This document shows, piece after piece, positions 23,061 through 35,009 of a stretch of DNA of 64,000 bases. The notes under the pieces were generated by a model, which worked only from the letters and a program-made list of their open reading frames with translations, was not told where the DNA came from and searched no databases. The stretch's first letter is position 1. The number at the start of each line of letters is the position of its first letter. Source of the stretch: Bubalus kerabau (Eukaryota > Chordata > Mammalia > Artiodactyla > Bovidae). The stretch covers positions 54,994,501 to 55,058,500 of the forward strand of contig NC_073637.1 of assembly GCF_029407905.1 (NCBI RefSeq). Direction: 5' to 3'. Made by a program: the position numbers and the translations under genes.

Positions 23061-25050
23061 TGCCAATTAAATTTTCTTAGTAGTACACAAGGAATCCTAT
23101 TTTCTGAACAAACTCACATCAAGCTTGAGATATAAATTATGTTCATGGACAGGATTTACTATTATAATGATGCCAATTTTTCTCAGAGTTAATCTATAAG
23201 TTAAATAGAAGTCCAGTCAGAATCCTTATACTTATAATGCACAGTTCCCAAAATCCAGCTGGCAGAGAAAAGGTTCAAGAACTGAATGTAATTTCAACAT
23301 GTAATAGTTTTCCAATATAATAGTAAAGGATGGGATTTTTTTCACCATATATCAAAGTATACTAGCTATCTAAAATAAATTCATCAGTATCACATATTGC
23401 AGGAACTTACATTTTATTTACCCAGATCTTATGGAAACAGGGAGCTGAAGAGCCACTTGGTAATCTGTGTTTCTCTTCCCCGTAAGTATGGCCCTTACCA
23501 GAGAGTGAGGGAGCCCTGCCCTCGGCCTGGGTTCTAGACAGTCCCGTGTGTCATTCATCTGTCTCTACCTTTGCAAGAGAATGTTCCAACCTGGAAATCA
23601 TGCTCCTCCTCATTTAGGACCTTCCTCTGGATACCAAGGAAAACAGAATTTCCTTCCCAAACTGTTCCTTCTGGAGCCAGTGTGCTCTCTTCTGAGGTTC
23701 CATCCCGAAGGAACCAGAACACATCACCAGTATGCACATAGCAGGACCATAGTGATGGTCAACATGTACCTTTTTATAGGTACAATGAACAGAATTTTAA
23801 TATATGTGAGGATCTGCCAATTACCAAGTATATCCATTCCTATTTTATATTCAGGAGGCAAATAAATGACCACCAGATGGACCCTTATGCCCAGTGAACT
23901 CATAATACGCCAGGCCTGAGATAGGATACCATATATTTTCTGGCTTGCATGAGTCACCTCCTTCTAATAGAAGGGCCATCATGAAACTTCGGGTCCTTTA
24001 ATATGAAGTCAGTTTGGACACTGTATTCATAAGTCCTCAGAAATGTTTATTTTTTTTTCCTGTGTATAATAATGCAAATAAACTTTGATAGGTCTCCATT
24101 TGGGGAAAGAGGGGGGATCATTAACAGATATTCTTGACATGGTATTAAAGATTCTTCCTTTTGAAAATTTGGCTACTTCTTCAGTTAATGGGTCACATCT
24201 CAGGGAAGTGATTTGGTGCCAGAATTGGGGCAATTATGTGTCCCAGATTTCTTTTAGATTTACAGACTGCATATGAACCAGGTTAGCTGTCTACCTAACT
24301 TGCCTCTGGAAACACTGCATCCATTAACTATCCTGTTCTCTGCAGGGCAGCTGCAAACTTCCACCTTGCCATTTAAAAAGTTACTTTTCTTCTTTGTTTC
24401 TGATGATTGATCACTACCATCTGGTCTCTATTATTCTGGAATCTTATCATCAATTCATTAAAGGAATCTCGTACTTAGGCATGGGCAACAAAACAAAGAT
24501 ACCATCAAAATTTTAAGTAATCTGCTACCATTTTCACCAGCAAATTTCTTTCATTTTTCTTTATATTTTATTCCTTTTTTATTTTTTATTTGGAGGAAGA
24601 GAAGGGCAGATATATTATAGCACCTCCTTAGAAATAGTCATTTAGTGGTTTTCTGGATGGGTTATCCATTCTAGCACAGTCAATTCTCTGAACTTTTATT
24701 TCATTTAACAGAGCACTGCTTTCTTCAAGTTTCTAGGCTACATCATTGTGATGTCTTTGCACTCACAGCATCTTTGTCAGGGTACTGGATCCTATATCCT
24801 GAGAAAATGCTGCCATGTCAATAAACTCTCCTCCTCACACAACTTTGTGTTCCACAGACCTTGGAATACAGGTACACTTGGAATACAGTTCCAGATGTAC
24901 CATCCTGGTTCTTTTGGGAGTATGTTGATCAGGTGCCAGTTTCTCTGGGATAATAATTACCCCTTACCTTCCTTGATAGGCCAAGCACTACCTCCACTGG
25001 AAATGTTGTGGTTTAATTCTATTAATAACATAGTAATCAGAAAATACCCC
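23061..25050. other. unassigned 2-kb region, less AT-rich
   Basis: No ruminant LINE or SINE is seen. The part 23400-24980 has near-average base composition and several antisense and sense frames of 60-106 codons (for example 23548-23865 plus, 23555-23737 minus, 24748-25068 plus). None shows a motif I can name. The texture ('gaaaatgctgccatgtcaataaactctcctcctcacac') recalls decayed internal sequence of an ancient endogenous retroelement, but this is a guess. It could equally be ordinary intergenic DNA. Confidence 0.35.
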
Positions 25051-25246
25051 AATGCTGGGAAAGACTGAAGGTAAAAGAAGAAGGGGGTGACAAAGGAAGA
25101 GATGGTTGGACGACATCACCGACTCACTGGACCTGGGTTTGAGCAAACTCAGGGAGATAGTGAAGGACAGGGAAGCCTGGTGTGCTTCAGTTCATGGGGT
25201 CACAAAGAGTTGGATACAACTTAGCTAATGAACAACAACAAATCAG
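25051..25246 (+). mobile_element. BovB LINE 3' terminal fragment
   Basis: The last 195 bases of BovB, from 'aatgctgggaaagactgaagg' through 'gagatggttggacgacatcacc', 'gacagggaagcctggtg' and 'gttcatggggtcacaaagag', end in 'aacaacaacaa'. It encodes only the RMRWLDGI..S.. C-terminal tail remnant. Confidence 0.85.
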
Positions 25247-25762
25247 AAGGAAAGGTGAGAACCAAATTGGGAAGGATTAGGTTGTGCTGTCTGGCACAAT
25301 AAAGGTGACTCCAAAATCCTTTAGAGGAAAGAGCAAACCATTCTTCAGGTTTCTGCAGGCTTCAAGGATTTGAAGGCATTATTGAAACTCAAAATTTTAA
25401 CCAACCCAGACATCTGCATCATATTTTGAGGGTCTTGCTGCTTCCCAATCAGTGCTTTAATCTTGAGTTAGCAGGCTTCTTTAGAGTAAGCATCTAGTGC
25501 TCTCTGGCACTGTTACTCTTTGCAATTAGTTTTGGTCCCAATCCTAAGCTTTCTCAGCATTCTGTCACAGGGGATTGGTATCTCATTAGATATTGCCAAA
25601 AAGTCTCTTTAACTTTCACACATAGCTTTTAACTGATTAGCTTTACATCGTCTCTCTCTTAAGCATCAATTAACCCTAATAAAAGCTACCTCATTTTAAT
25701 ACACTGATCCTCATTTCTCCCATATTTCTCAAATGCCTGATACGTCACTCCGTAGTAGTACA
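25247..25762. other. single-copy AT-rich DNA
   Basis: No gene or repeat family is recognised in these 500 bases. Confidence 0.5.
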
Positions 25763-26197
25763 GGACTCAGCAAAGTTTTCCTGTAAAATATCAGATGTGT
25801 GTGTGCATGCATGCTTAGTCACTCAGTACTCTCCAACTCTTTGTGACTCCAGCGGCTGTGGCAACCAGGTTCCTCTGTCCATGGGATTTTCTAGGCAAGA
25901 ACACTGAAGTGGGTTGCCATTTCCCTCTCCAGAGGATCTTTCTGACCCAGGGATTGAACTGGTGTCTTCTGTGGCTTCTGTATTGATAGGCAGATTCTTT
26001 ACCACTGAGCCACCTGAGAAGCCCAAAGGGCTAGGTAGTAAATATTTTAGGCTTTAGGGCCAATACAGTTTCTGTAGCATCTATTTCAACCCGCTGTTGT
26101 AGGGTGAAAGCAGTCATAGACAAAACATGGTTATGTTTAACTAAAATTTCTTTTTTTCTTTTTTTGTGTGTCTATAGTTGTCTAACCCCTGCACTAG
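25763..26197. mobile_element. hAT-type MITE (MER family), split by a Bov-tA
   Basis: The left remnant 'cagcaaagttttcctgtaaa' precedes the SINE. The right part, 'gggctaggtagtaaatatttt', 'aggctttagggcc', 'ctgttgtagggtgaaagcagtcatagacaaaacatgg', ends in 'gtctaacccctgcac'. This is the pattern of the mammal-wide MITE whose ends read 'caggggtcggcaaac'. I am sure of the type but not of the subfamily number. Joining the two parts restores the expected order. Confidence 0.65.
25808..26025 (-). mobile_element. Bov-tA SINE inserted in the MITE
   Basis: Minus-strand copy: the head is at the right ('taccactgagccacctgagaagccc', B-box reverse 'gggattgaactggtg') and the body at the left ('gcaaccaggttcctctgtccatgggattttctaggcaagaa'), with a (TG)n-like tail at 25796-25805. 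The flanks rejoin into the hAT-type MITE. Confidence 0.9.
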
Positions 26198-27521
26198 TGC
26201 AAGCACTTCATTTGGTTTATCACACCAGTTCATGATGTGTGAAAGTTTTAACAGACTCTATGCCAGAACATTCTAGGCACCATCCTCCACCACTCAGAAG
26301 AATGTACTATCATCAGCAGGTTGGGAGGTGATCCAGCTCTTCCATTTCACTTCACACTAATTATTCAGGTCTGTCTTCTGGTAACAATTCAGACCTCAGA
26401 AGCAAACTCTGAGATGGATGTTAGGATGCAGAGAAGGTGGCAAGGTTACACAAAGAGAGAAGATAGACTGCAATTTATTTGCCTAATGCTCAGCGAACCC
26501 CTTGAGGATTGTCTGAAGCTTGGCGTTTCAGAATGGTTCTGAGTTGGAGTGAAGGGGCCAGGCTTTCATATCTTTATACCAGGTAGAGGTGGACGCTGGT
26601 GTACAATGTGTTGATTAACTTGGTTAAACTGGAAAATGTGTTTCCTGGTATCATTTCAGCTATCTGCCTCAGTGTAAGAGGGTGAATACATACAAGACCT
26701 GGATGTGGAGGTGAGGGAGCTCTCTGGTTTTTCCACACTCAGAGGAAGTGATTGTGGACAGATTGAGAGGTGTCTGGGGGATTCCATTACTCTCTTCTGT
26801 TCTACATCTACTTTGCCATGACTGCTGGCCCTGCTCACCTGCAACGCCTCAAGCCAGCCATTAGATGCTTGGCTGTAATTACAGAGAGACAGTCATAGCA
26901 CAAAAACAGCTCCCCATAGACCTTTCACTCTATGTCACCTGTCATTCAGAAAGGTGCTAGACCAGACTTCATCACATGGTGGCAGCAGAGTTCTAACAGG
27001 GCAGGCTCCAGTATAGATGGATTTACTGATTCGGCTTACACCACTTAGCTGACTTTGCATCGTCCAAGGCAACCTCCAGCAAACTTACAGTCAGTGTGGG
27101 AAAGGGACAGTAAAAGGCATGATGTAGAGGGAGATGACTCCAGTCTACCTCAGCTGAATTTTATATTTGTTGTAGCTACATGTGTATTAGTGTATCATGT
27201 AACGACTAGAGGTATTTTTTTTTTTTTAATGTCCAAGGCTGATTTTAGAATCAGCAATTCCTTTACATTCGTAATATGATGTCTTTTATCATTTTGTTAG
27301 CCAGTAACACAGCATATTGAATTTCACTTATTGTTTTAGAGATCAAAATATTTAAAAATGGCTATGTCATAATGGTTGCAATAACTCAACATATACATTT
27401 TTCTATCATTCTGTAAAATTGTTAAGGGTATAAGCTATTTTGCTTTTTAGAATAATGAAGTTATTGTTACTTCATATATACAAATCGGTATACCTTTCTT
27501 AATTTTTTTTAACTAGCACTT
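26198..27521. other. single-copy DNA
   Basis: No gene or named repeat is recognised over 1.3 kb. Frames of 62-74 codons at 26321-26542, 26656-26844 and 27055-27279 lack motifs, splice context and family resemblance. A T12 run lies near 27216. Confidence 0.5.
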
Positions 27522-27531
27522 GAGAAATTCT

Positions 27532-27808
27532 GCTGCTGCTGCTGCTAAGTCGCTTCAGTCGTATCCGACTCTGTGCGACCCCATAGACGGCAGCCCACCA
27601 GGCTTCCCCATCCCTGGGATTCTCTAGGCAAGAATACTGGAGTGGGTTGCCATTTCCTTCTCCAATGCATGAAAGTGAAAAGTCAAAGTGAAGTGGCTCA
27701 GTAGTGTCCAACTCTTAGTGACCCCATGGACCGCAGCCTACCAGGCTCCTCCATCCATGGGATTTTCCAGGCAAGAGTACTGGAGTGGGGTGCCATTGCC
27801 TTCTCCAA
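27532..27808 (-). mobile_element. Bov-A2 SINE dimer with perfect TSD
   Basis: Minus-strand Bov-A2: the tail '(gct)n' is at the left ('gctgctgctgctaagtcgcttcag'), followed by the two monomers joined by 'atgcatgaaagtgaaaagtc', and it ends 'gccattgccttctcc'. The duplication 'gagaaattct' flanks it at 27522-27531 and 27809-27818. Divergence from the family pattern is low, which together with the clean duplication suggests a younger insertion. Confidence 0.94.
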
Positions 27809-27818
27809 GAGAAATTCT

Positions 27819-28807
27819 ATGTAAACCTAAACTGATTCTCCATTTTAACACAGAATTTTGAGATCATCTCTATAATAGAATAATTGCAATCGATAGCTGA
27901 AAAATACAGGTTAGATACTATAAGCAAAAAAATTAATTAAAAAAAAAATATATATATCCCTAAATGGCCTAAATTCAACAACTAAAACTAAATTGAATCA
28001 AAAGGGGGATATTTTGGGGGTATTTTGCCATTACTATCTACAATGCTTATCATGATGTTTGTGTAGACTCTACTAAATATTCAGACTCAGAAGAAAAAGA
28101 CTACACTGAACTTCAATCTAATGAGAAGGATTTAGGACAGAAACACCCTTTGCTAGAAGAATGTCAGACATTCTTTGGCCAAAGTTCTTGTTGTAGACCA
28201 GTACAGAATCCCATATATGTCAATATCTGTGTAACATCTCTGTAGATATTACACCCAGGGGCCTCACAAGAGGCATGGCCAGTTACAATAGTCATTGCAG
28301 TCAGGGATGAAGAGAATAGTTTGTGCCTATTAGATTTTTACAGCTTTTCCAGGCCAGATTCAGTAAACAAACTGGGAGTCATTTTTTAATCATAAATGAC
28401 GTTGCCTAGCAATTTAGTTTTCATTTCTACCTATATTAGGTTTCCAGGGAAACAGGAAGAAAGCTGTTTTTCTCATGCGGCATAGGAAAGGTTTTTGTTA
28501 AACCTTTGCCTGTACTGTCAAATGTTCCAACCATTATTTTTAAAATAAAATTTATAATAAATGAGTGGGCTTTCATTTCACAAAGATTTTCTTAAATGCC
28601 CCTTATTTTCCTGAACTGAACAGATGGTCCATGTGATTGAGGAGACAGTAGATAATAGCGACTGCTTTTTATTCTCTAGTGATGAAAGTGATAGTGAAAA
28701 CATATTGAGAAAAAAAAAGTCACATGCTGATGCCAGGCCTGTGGTCACTGTGTAATGGAGTGTGTACTTCATTACCTATTGATCACACTAACACTGCAGG
28801 AAGGAAT
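27819..28807. other. single-copy AT-rich DNA
   Basis: No gene is recognised. An A/T tract at 27930-27955 is the only simple repeat. Confidence 0.5.
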
Positions 28808-28862
28808 TATGGGCACTGTTTACAGATGAGGAAACTAAGACTAAACACTGTCCAGCTGATCA
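28808..28862 (+). mobile_element. MIR core fragment
   Basis: 'tttacagatgaggaaactaa' followed by a degraded 'ccagctgatcacta' matches the MIR core ('cagatgaggaaactgag...cagctagtaa'). It is short and old. Confidence 0.5.
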
Positions 28863-28965
28863 CTAGATTATCATTGCTAAGCACAGTTTAGGAATATTCA
28901 TGAAATGTTTCACTGATTTTGAACTATCATTGAAAAATCAGAATTTTAAATGAAATAGTAAAGGG

Positions 28966-29820
28966 AAACAATGGAAACAGTGACAGAGTTTATTTTGGGG
29001 GGCTTCAAAATCACTATTGCTTCCCTGGTGGCTCAGAGGTTAATGCATCTGCCTCCAATGCGGGGGACATTCCCTCGGTTGGGAAGATCCCTGGAGAAGG
29101 AAATGGCAACCCACTCCGGTACTCTTGCCTGGAGAATTCCATGGACAGAAGATCCTGGTAGGCTACAGTCCACAGGGTTGCAAAGGTCAGGCACGACTGA
29201 GCACTTTCACTTTCACTTTCACTTTCACTTTCTTTCAAAATCACTGCAGATGGTGACTGCAGTCATGAAATTAAAAGACTCTTGCTCCTTGGGAGAAAAG
29301 TTATGACCAACCTAGACAACATATTGAAAAGCAGAGACATTACTTTACCAACAAAAGTCTGTCTAGTCAAAGCTATGGTTTTTCCAGTAGTCATGTATGG
29401 ATGTGAGAGTTGGACCATAAAGAAATCTGAGTGCTGAGGAATTGATGCTTTTGAACTGTGGTTGGAGATGACTCTTGACAGTCCTTTGGACCACAAGGAG
29501 ATCCAACCAGTCCTTTCTAAAGGAGATCAGTCCTGAGTATTCATTGGAAGGACTGATGCTGAAGCTGAAACTCTAATACTTTGGCCAACTGATGCAAAGA
29601 ACTGACTCATTGGAAAAGATCCTATGTTGGAAATGATTGAAGGCAGGAGGAGAAGGGGATGACAGAGGATGAGATGGTTGGACAGGGTCACCAACTCAAT
29701 GGACATGAGTTTGAGTAGGATCTGGGAGTTGGTGATGGACAGGGAAGCCTGGCTTGCTTCAGTTCGTGGGGTCTCAAAGAGTTGTACATAACTGAGTGAA
29801 CTGAACTGAACTGAACTGAA
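28966..29820 (+). mobile_element. BovB LINE 3' part, split by a Bov-tA
   Basis: Starts within the C-terminal domain ('aatggaaacagtgacagag'), continues after the SINE with 'tgcagatggtgactgcagtcatgaaattaaaag', and ends in a well-preserved '(actga)n' tail at about 29797-29820. It encodes remnants of the I.GETVETVSDFI..GSKIT and WTIKKS.. regions, with stops. Confidence 0.92.
29016..29233 (+). mobile_element. Bov-tA SINE inside BovB, perfect 12-bp TSD
   Basis: The head 'ttgcttccctggtggctcag' and body 'gaagatccctggagaagg...' lead to a tail of '(tttcac)n' at 29206-29232. The target duplication 'ttcaaaatcact' lies at 29004-29015 and 29234-29245. It is BovB sequence, so the SINE inserted into the older LINE. 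Confidence 0.95.
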
Positions 29821-30424
29821 AGCAGTGTTGTTTAGGTTTCTCTTTGCTCTCATTAAGGCATAATTGTTGCCGGCTAATTATCATTTGAAAGTTGTTTATG
29901 GTAAGAGAAAACAAAGATTTCTCAAACAAGCCAATAATACAAATGGAGATTATTTTGCTGAAATGGTAACTCTTTAGCATAATTATATGAAAGTTTTGGT
30001 TGGGATCTGTCAGAGATCATAATGATTCAACCAGAGGCAATATTAGAAAAGGCATTAACACATCCATTTGAAACAAGACAGGATAGCAGAAAGGTGTAGT
30101 GAGGATAGTTGTAGTGAGCAATTCTAACTTGGCAGAATGCATTAATGTTCTCATTTTTTTTTAACTTTTCATAATATACCATGACTAATTCTAATACTGT
30201 AAAAGTTAAAACCCAGTGCTCTTATTTTTTTTTTAACCAATGAAATTCTTCTCTCTCTCATGTGTTAATTTTCTTTTAAAAATCAATTTAGTAGTAAGAT
30301 ATGGGTTTGATTATATACTTAGATTAAGCCCTTCACATATGGTCAAATAGTTGTTAGAGAGTCATCTTTGATTTATAAATATACTTATTTATCTATATTT
30401 ATTTATATTATATAAACGGGCATT
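29821..30424. other. single-copy AT-rich DNA
   Basis: Nothing is recognised. Short T runs lie at 30157-30164 and 30225-30234. Confidence 0.5.
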
Positions 30425-30640
30425 GGGGCTTTCCTGGTGACTCAGTGGCAGAAAATATGCCTGCCAATGCAGGAGACACGGGTTCAATTCCTGACTTGGG
30501 AAGATCCCTTAGAGAAGGAAATGTCAACCCACTCCAGTATTCTTGCTTGGGAAATCCCATGGACAGAGGAGCCAGGCAGGCTACAGTCCATGGGGTCACA
30601 AAAGAGTTGGACAAGACTTAGCAACTAAACAACAACAAAC
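30425..30640 (+). mobile_element. Bov-tA SINE
   Basis: 'ggggctttcctggtgactcagtggcag', A/B-box remnants with 'acacgggttcaattcctg', body 'ccactccagtattcttgcttgggaaatccc' and tail 'actaaacaacaacaaac' are all present. Flanks resemble an eroded duplication ('tattatataaac..gcattg' versus 'tattatttatac..gcattg'). Confidence 0.9.
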
Positions 30641-31194
30641 AGATATTATTTATACAGCATTGTAATATGATTTTCATGTTTTATGTGTTTCTATGTAGCT
30701 TCTTTTGTCACAAATGTTAAAAAAACAAACTTCTACAAATAACATCATTTTAATTGTAATTCATTTTCCTTACATTTTCATTACCATATTATACAGCTTA
30801 TATTCATGTTTAAATATTATAGTAATAGGCCTTTTTATCAAAGCATAGAATCAGCTAATTTATGGAATATTTAAATATAATTTTTAATAAATCAAATTGT
30901 ATTAATCCATTTTCAATAATCCAACTTAATAGTTATTGCTTGGAAAAACTTATTCCTAATAATAAGTATCTAGTCAATACTTCTACCTTTCATTCAACAC
31001 TTTATCTTTTTTTCTAAGGGTTTATTGGATTTATAGTTATATCGTGTAATTTTAATCCTCCCTTTCTTGAACAAACTTTTTTTTAATAATTATACTGATA
31101 GACTGTAGATGAAATATTTTTGTGGTGTACATGACAAACATTTTATGTTAATTTAAACAGTGTCTAACAGTGAATAATATATTCAATATATAGT
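30641..31194. other. single-copy AT-rich DNA
   Basis: No gene or repeat is recognised. Composition is strongly AT-rich. Confidence 0.5.
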
Positions 31195-31255
31195 GTCTTA
31201 CAAATAGCTGTGAAAAGAGAGTGAAAGCAAAGGAGAAAAGGAAAGAGATACCCAT

Positions 31256-33086
31256 TTGAATGCTGAGTTCCAAAAAATACCAAGGAGAGATAAAAAAGGC
31301 TTCCTCAGCGATCAATGCAAAGAAATAGAGGAAAATAACAGAATGGGAAAGACTAGAGATCTCGTCAAGAAAATTAGAGATACCAAGGGAATATTTCATG
31401 CAAAGATGGGCTCAATAAAGGACAGAAATGGTAGGGACCTAACAGAAGCAGAAGATATTAAGAACAAGTGGCAAGAATACACAGAAGAACTGTACAAAAA
31501 AGATCTTCACGACCCAGATAATCACAATGGTGTGATCACTCACCTAGAGCCAGACATCCTGGAATGTGAAGTCAAGCGGGTCTTAGGAAGGATCACTATG
31601 AACAAAGATAGTGGAGGTGATGGAATTCCAGTTGAGCTATTCCAAATCCTAAAAGATGATGTTGTGAAAAGTGCTGCACTCAATATGCCAGCATATTTGG
31701 AAAACTCAGCAGTGACCACAGGACTGGAAAAGGTCAGTTTTCATTCCAATCCCAAAGAAAGGCAATGCCAAAGAATGCTCAAACCACCGCACAATTGCAC
31801 TCATCTCACACGCTAGTAAAGTAATGCTCAAAATTCTCCAAGCCAGGTTTCAGCAATACGTGAACTGTGAACTTCCAGATGTTCAACCTGGTTCTAGAAA
31901 AGCCAGAGGAACCAGAGATCAAATTGCCAACATTCGCTGGATCATTGAAAAAGCAAGAGAATTCCAGAAAATCATCTATTTCTGCTTTATTGACTATGCC
32001 AAAGCCTTTGACTGTGTGGATCACAATAAACTGTGGAAAAACCTGAAAGAGATGGGAATACCAGACCACCTAACCTGCCTCTTGAGAAACCTGTATGCAG
32101 GTCAGGAAGCAACAGTTAGAACTGGACATGGAACAACAGACTGGTTCCAAATAGGAAAAGGAGTATGTCAAGGCTGTATATCGTCACCCTGCTTATTTAA
32201 CTTCTATGCAGAGTACATCATGAGAAATGCTGGGCAGAGGAAGCACAAGTTGGAGTCAAGATTGCTGGGAGAAATATCAATAACCTCGGATATGCAGGTG
32301 ACACCACCCTTATGGCAGAAAGTGAAGAACTAAAGAGCCTCTTGATGAAAGTGAAAGAGGAGAGTGAAAAAGTTGGCTTAAAGCTCAACATTCAGAAAAC
32401 TAAGATTATGGCCATCTGGTCCCATCACTTCGTGGGAAATAGATGGGGAAATAGTGAAAACAGTGTCAGACTTTATTTTTCTGGGCTCAAAAATCACTGC
32501 AGAATGTGATTGCAGCCATGAAATTAAAAGACGCTTATTCTTTGCAAGGAAAGTTATGATTAACCTAGAGAACATACAAAAAAGCAGAGACGTTACTTTG
32601 CCAACAAAGGTCCATTTACTCAAGGAATGGCACCCCACTCCAGTACTCTTGCCTGGAAAATCCCATGGATGGAGGAGCCTGGTAGGCTGCAGTCCATGGG
32701 GTCGCTAGGAGTCGGACACAACTGAGTGACTTCGCTTTCACTTTTCACTTTCATGCATTGGAGAACGAAATGGCAACCCACTCCAGTGTCCTTGCCTGGA
32801 GAATCCCAGGGACGGGGGAGCCTGGTGGCTGCCGTCTATGGGGTCACACAGAGTCAGACACGACTGAAGTGACTTAGCATAGCATAGCATGGTTTTTCCA
32901 GTAGTCATGTATGAATGTGAGAGTTGGACTATAAAGAAAGCTAAGCTCCAAATAATTGATGCTTTAGAATTGTGGTGTTGGAGAGGACTCTTGAGAGTCC
33001 CTTGGGCAGCAAGGAGATCTAACCAGTCCATCCTAAAGGAGATGAGTCCAGGGTGTTCATTGGAAGGACTGATGTTGAAGCTGTAA
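31256..33086 (+). pseudogene. BovB reverse transcriptase, catalytic box mutated
   Basis: The 186-codon frame 31256-31816 covers the N-terminal RT region (MGSIKDRNG, DLTEAEDIKNKWQEYTEEL, GGDGIPVELFQILKDD). The 169-codon frame 31824-32333 continues with ILQARFQQYVNCELPDVQPG, FCFIDYAKAFDCVDHNKLWK, GTTDWFQIGKGVCQGC. The catalytic box reads YAGD at 32291-32302 instead of YADD, so one catalytic aspartate is Gly and polymerase activity is predicted to be lost. After that the frame shifts (AESEELKSLLMKVKEESEKVGLKL at 32312). The C-terminal domain is split by the Bov-A2 and resumes at 32889. Role in an intact element: copying LINE RNA at the nicked chromosomal target. Confidence 0.9.
32635..32888 (+). 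mobile_element. Bov-A2 SINE inside BovB, no TSD, odd tail
   Basis: The dimer starts abruptly inside the first monomer ('ggcaccccactccagtactc'), lacks the usual first dozen bases, and ends in '(agcat)3' rather than (AGC)n. The BovB text breaks at 'ctcaagg' and resumes at 'atggtttttcc', losing only a few bases. No target-site duplication is visible. Confidence 0.9.
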
Positions 33087-33325
33087 CTCCAATACTTGGC
33101 CACCTGATGCGAAGAGCTGCCTCATTTGAAAAGACCCTGATGCTGGGAAAGATTGAGGGCAGGAGGAGAAGGAGATAACAGAGGATGAGATAGTTGGATG
33201 ACATCACCAACTCAATGGACATGAGTTTGGGTAGACTCTAGGAGTAGGTTATTGACAGGGAGTCCTGGAGTGCTGCAGTTCATGGGGTCGCAAAGTATCA
33301 GACACGACTCAGTGACTGAAATGAA

Positions 33326-34629
33326 CTGAACAATGAATACTCATTCTGTCTTATAAAGTTTTTATTAATATTTGTATTTCAAATTAGTAAGGAGATTTCC
33401 AATCTTAAAAGGATATTGTGATTCAAGAGTATATAATACAAAAAGAGTTTTTATATTCTCTGCTAACATCCACATTTCTAAAGATTCAGAAAAATCAATG
33501 TAATATTCGTAATAACATCAATACAACTAAGACTTTTGGAAACGTTTATGTCTTATTTTCTACTAGTCATGTACTTAAGTTACAATAAGGAACTAATATG
33601 ATATTGAGAAGAAAACTGAGTTTTCTTCCTCACTACTTTGTTAGATAGCCAGAAAGTTAAAAAAAAAAAAAAGCAATAACAACAAAAACTGGACGTCAAA
33701 GGAAATGCATAGTTACCTTAAAATATTTACCTCCACTTCTTACTTTTTATTTTCAGTTTTATAGTCTGAAGATTTAGGAGGAAAAATAATGACCTAGAGG
33801 CAAGAATTCTTAGCAGCTAATGCCCAGATGAATAAAGTACTGTGGGCTAACTAAACTGTCATATACAAACCAGAACCAGAAAATGAAATGGACTGCTTTT
33901 CCCCAATGATTGGACAGTTATTGATTCACAGTTATATAACAGATGAGGCACAAAAGAACCAACACACTCCAAGTTCAGGGAACACTTAATTTACTGCTTT
34001 TAAGTTCTAAAGAATATGTCTATTGATTAATTCATGTATGTACATTTATATAAATGTTCAATGGTCACATAGAGATAGAAAATCAAAAAGCAGGAAAGAA
34101 GTACATGATAAAGGAATAGGTCATTAAAAAAATATTTAGGAATAGTATAAATTTGAAAAAAAAAATTCTACATGGCATCTTTACAAGAAGGGTGTTGCTT
34201 TGAGATATATTATTTAAAATGCTTTAACTTGGTACCATAGAGGAAAACTGTGATTCCAGCATTTAAAAACTATTCATGTAGTAATTATTATTTAGTCCAA
34301 ATCTATGTAGAAGCTAAATGGCATTGCACAGATATTTTAATGTGAGATTTGAGGTTTTCTTTTTACTGAAAATTAAAATATTATATCTTATAACAATGGA
34401 CAACAGCAGCCTTTATCTTCATAGCATCAACAGGAGTTGTAGCCATCAAGTTCAACTTTACACTTGTATATGCTGGCTTATTACCCCAGGCCTTCTCTAG
34501 TTTTTCATTCTCCTTTGCCCCATATGTGAAAAATGTCAGACAGCCATTCTTCTCCTCTATATTTTTCTTGTACTTTTTACTTTGCTCTGCTTGAATTTTT
34601 TTCAGTTTTCAATAACTTGCCTATATAAC
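33326..34629. other. single-copy AT-rich DNA
   Basis: No gene is recognised over 1.3 kb. A13 lies at 33659-33672. A 60-codon frame at 34318 has no motif. Confidence 0.5.
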
Positions 34630-34795
34630 ATATATGCATATATTCATTTCTTTATTGCTGTCCCCAAATATAATACAAGGAAAGCAATAGGAGATAGTAG
34701 TGGTATATTCTGGGTTTCTCAATACTGTGTGCTAAATGCCTAAAACAGTATTTTGCATATAGTGGAAATGCATTAAATATTTTTTGTAATAATGA
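34630..34795 (+). mobile_element. L2 LINE 3' end remnant
   Basis: 'tttctttattgctgtccccaaat' and 'aaacagtattttgcatatagtgg' followed by 'cattaaatatttt' fit the L2 3' end (family pattern 'tgtatccccagcacctag...tggcacatagtaggcgctcaataaatattt'). Very diverged. Confidence 0.45.
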
Positions 34796-35009
34796 ATTTC
34801 TTTTGTATCCTCCCCATGAAGTCAATGATAATTTTTTATATTATTAAAGAATTAAACAATTACCAAAACTGAACCATGTTGCATAGTATCTTTTGTTCAC
34901 TTGCTTGCTTAATTCTGAGCCTTGCTTTCTTTAGTTCTCCCATTTTGGCCTCCCAGACTACTTATAGTGAAGCAAATGTGCCTTATTAATTTTTCAATGT
35001 GGTCTGTGA

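Larger units (their letters stand above)
31195..33325 (+). mobile_element. BovB LINE, 5'-truncated, interrupted by Bov-A2
   Basis: Starts at 'cttacaaatagctgtgaaaag' (linker after the endonuclease) and runs through the RT to the 3' end at 'gactcagtgactgaaatgaactgaa'. With the SINE removed, about 1.9 kb of BovB remains. Several long open segments survive, making this one of the better-preserved copies in the window. Confidence 0.93.
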
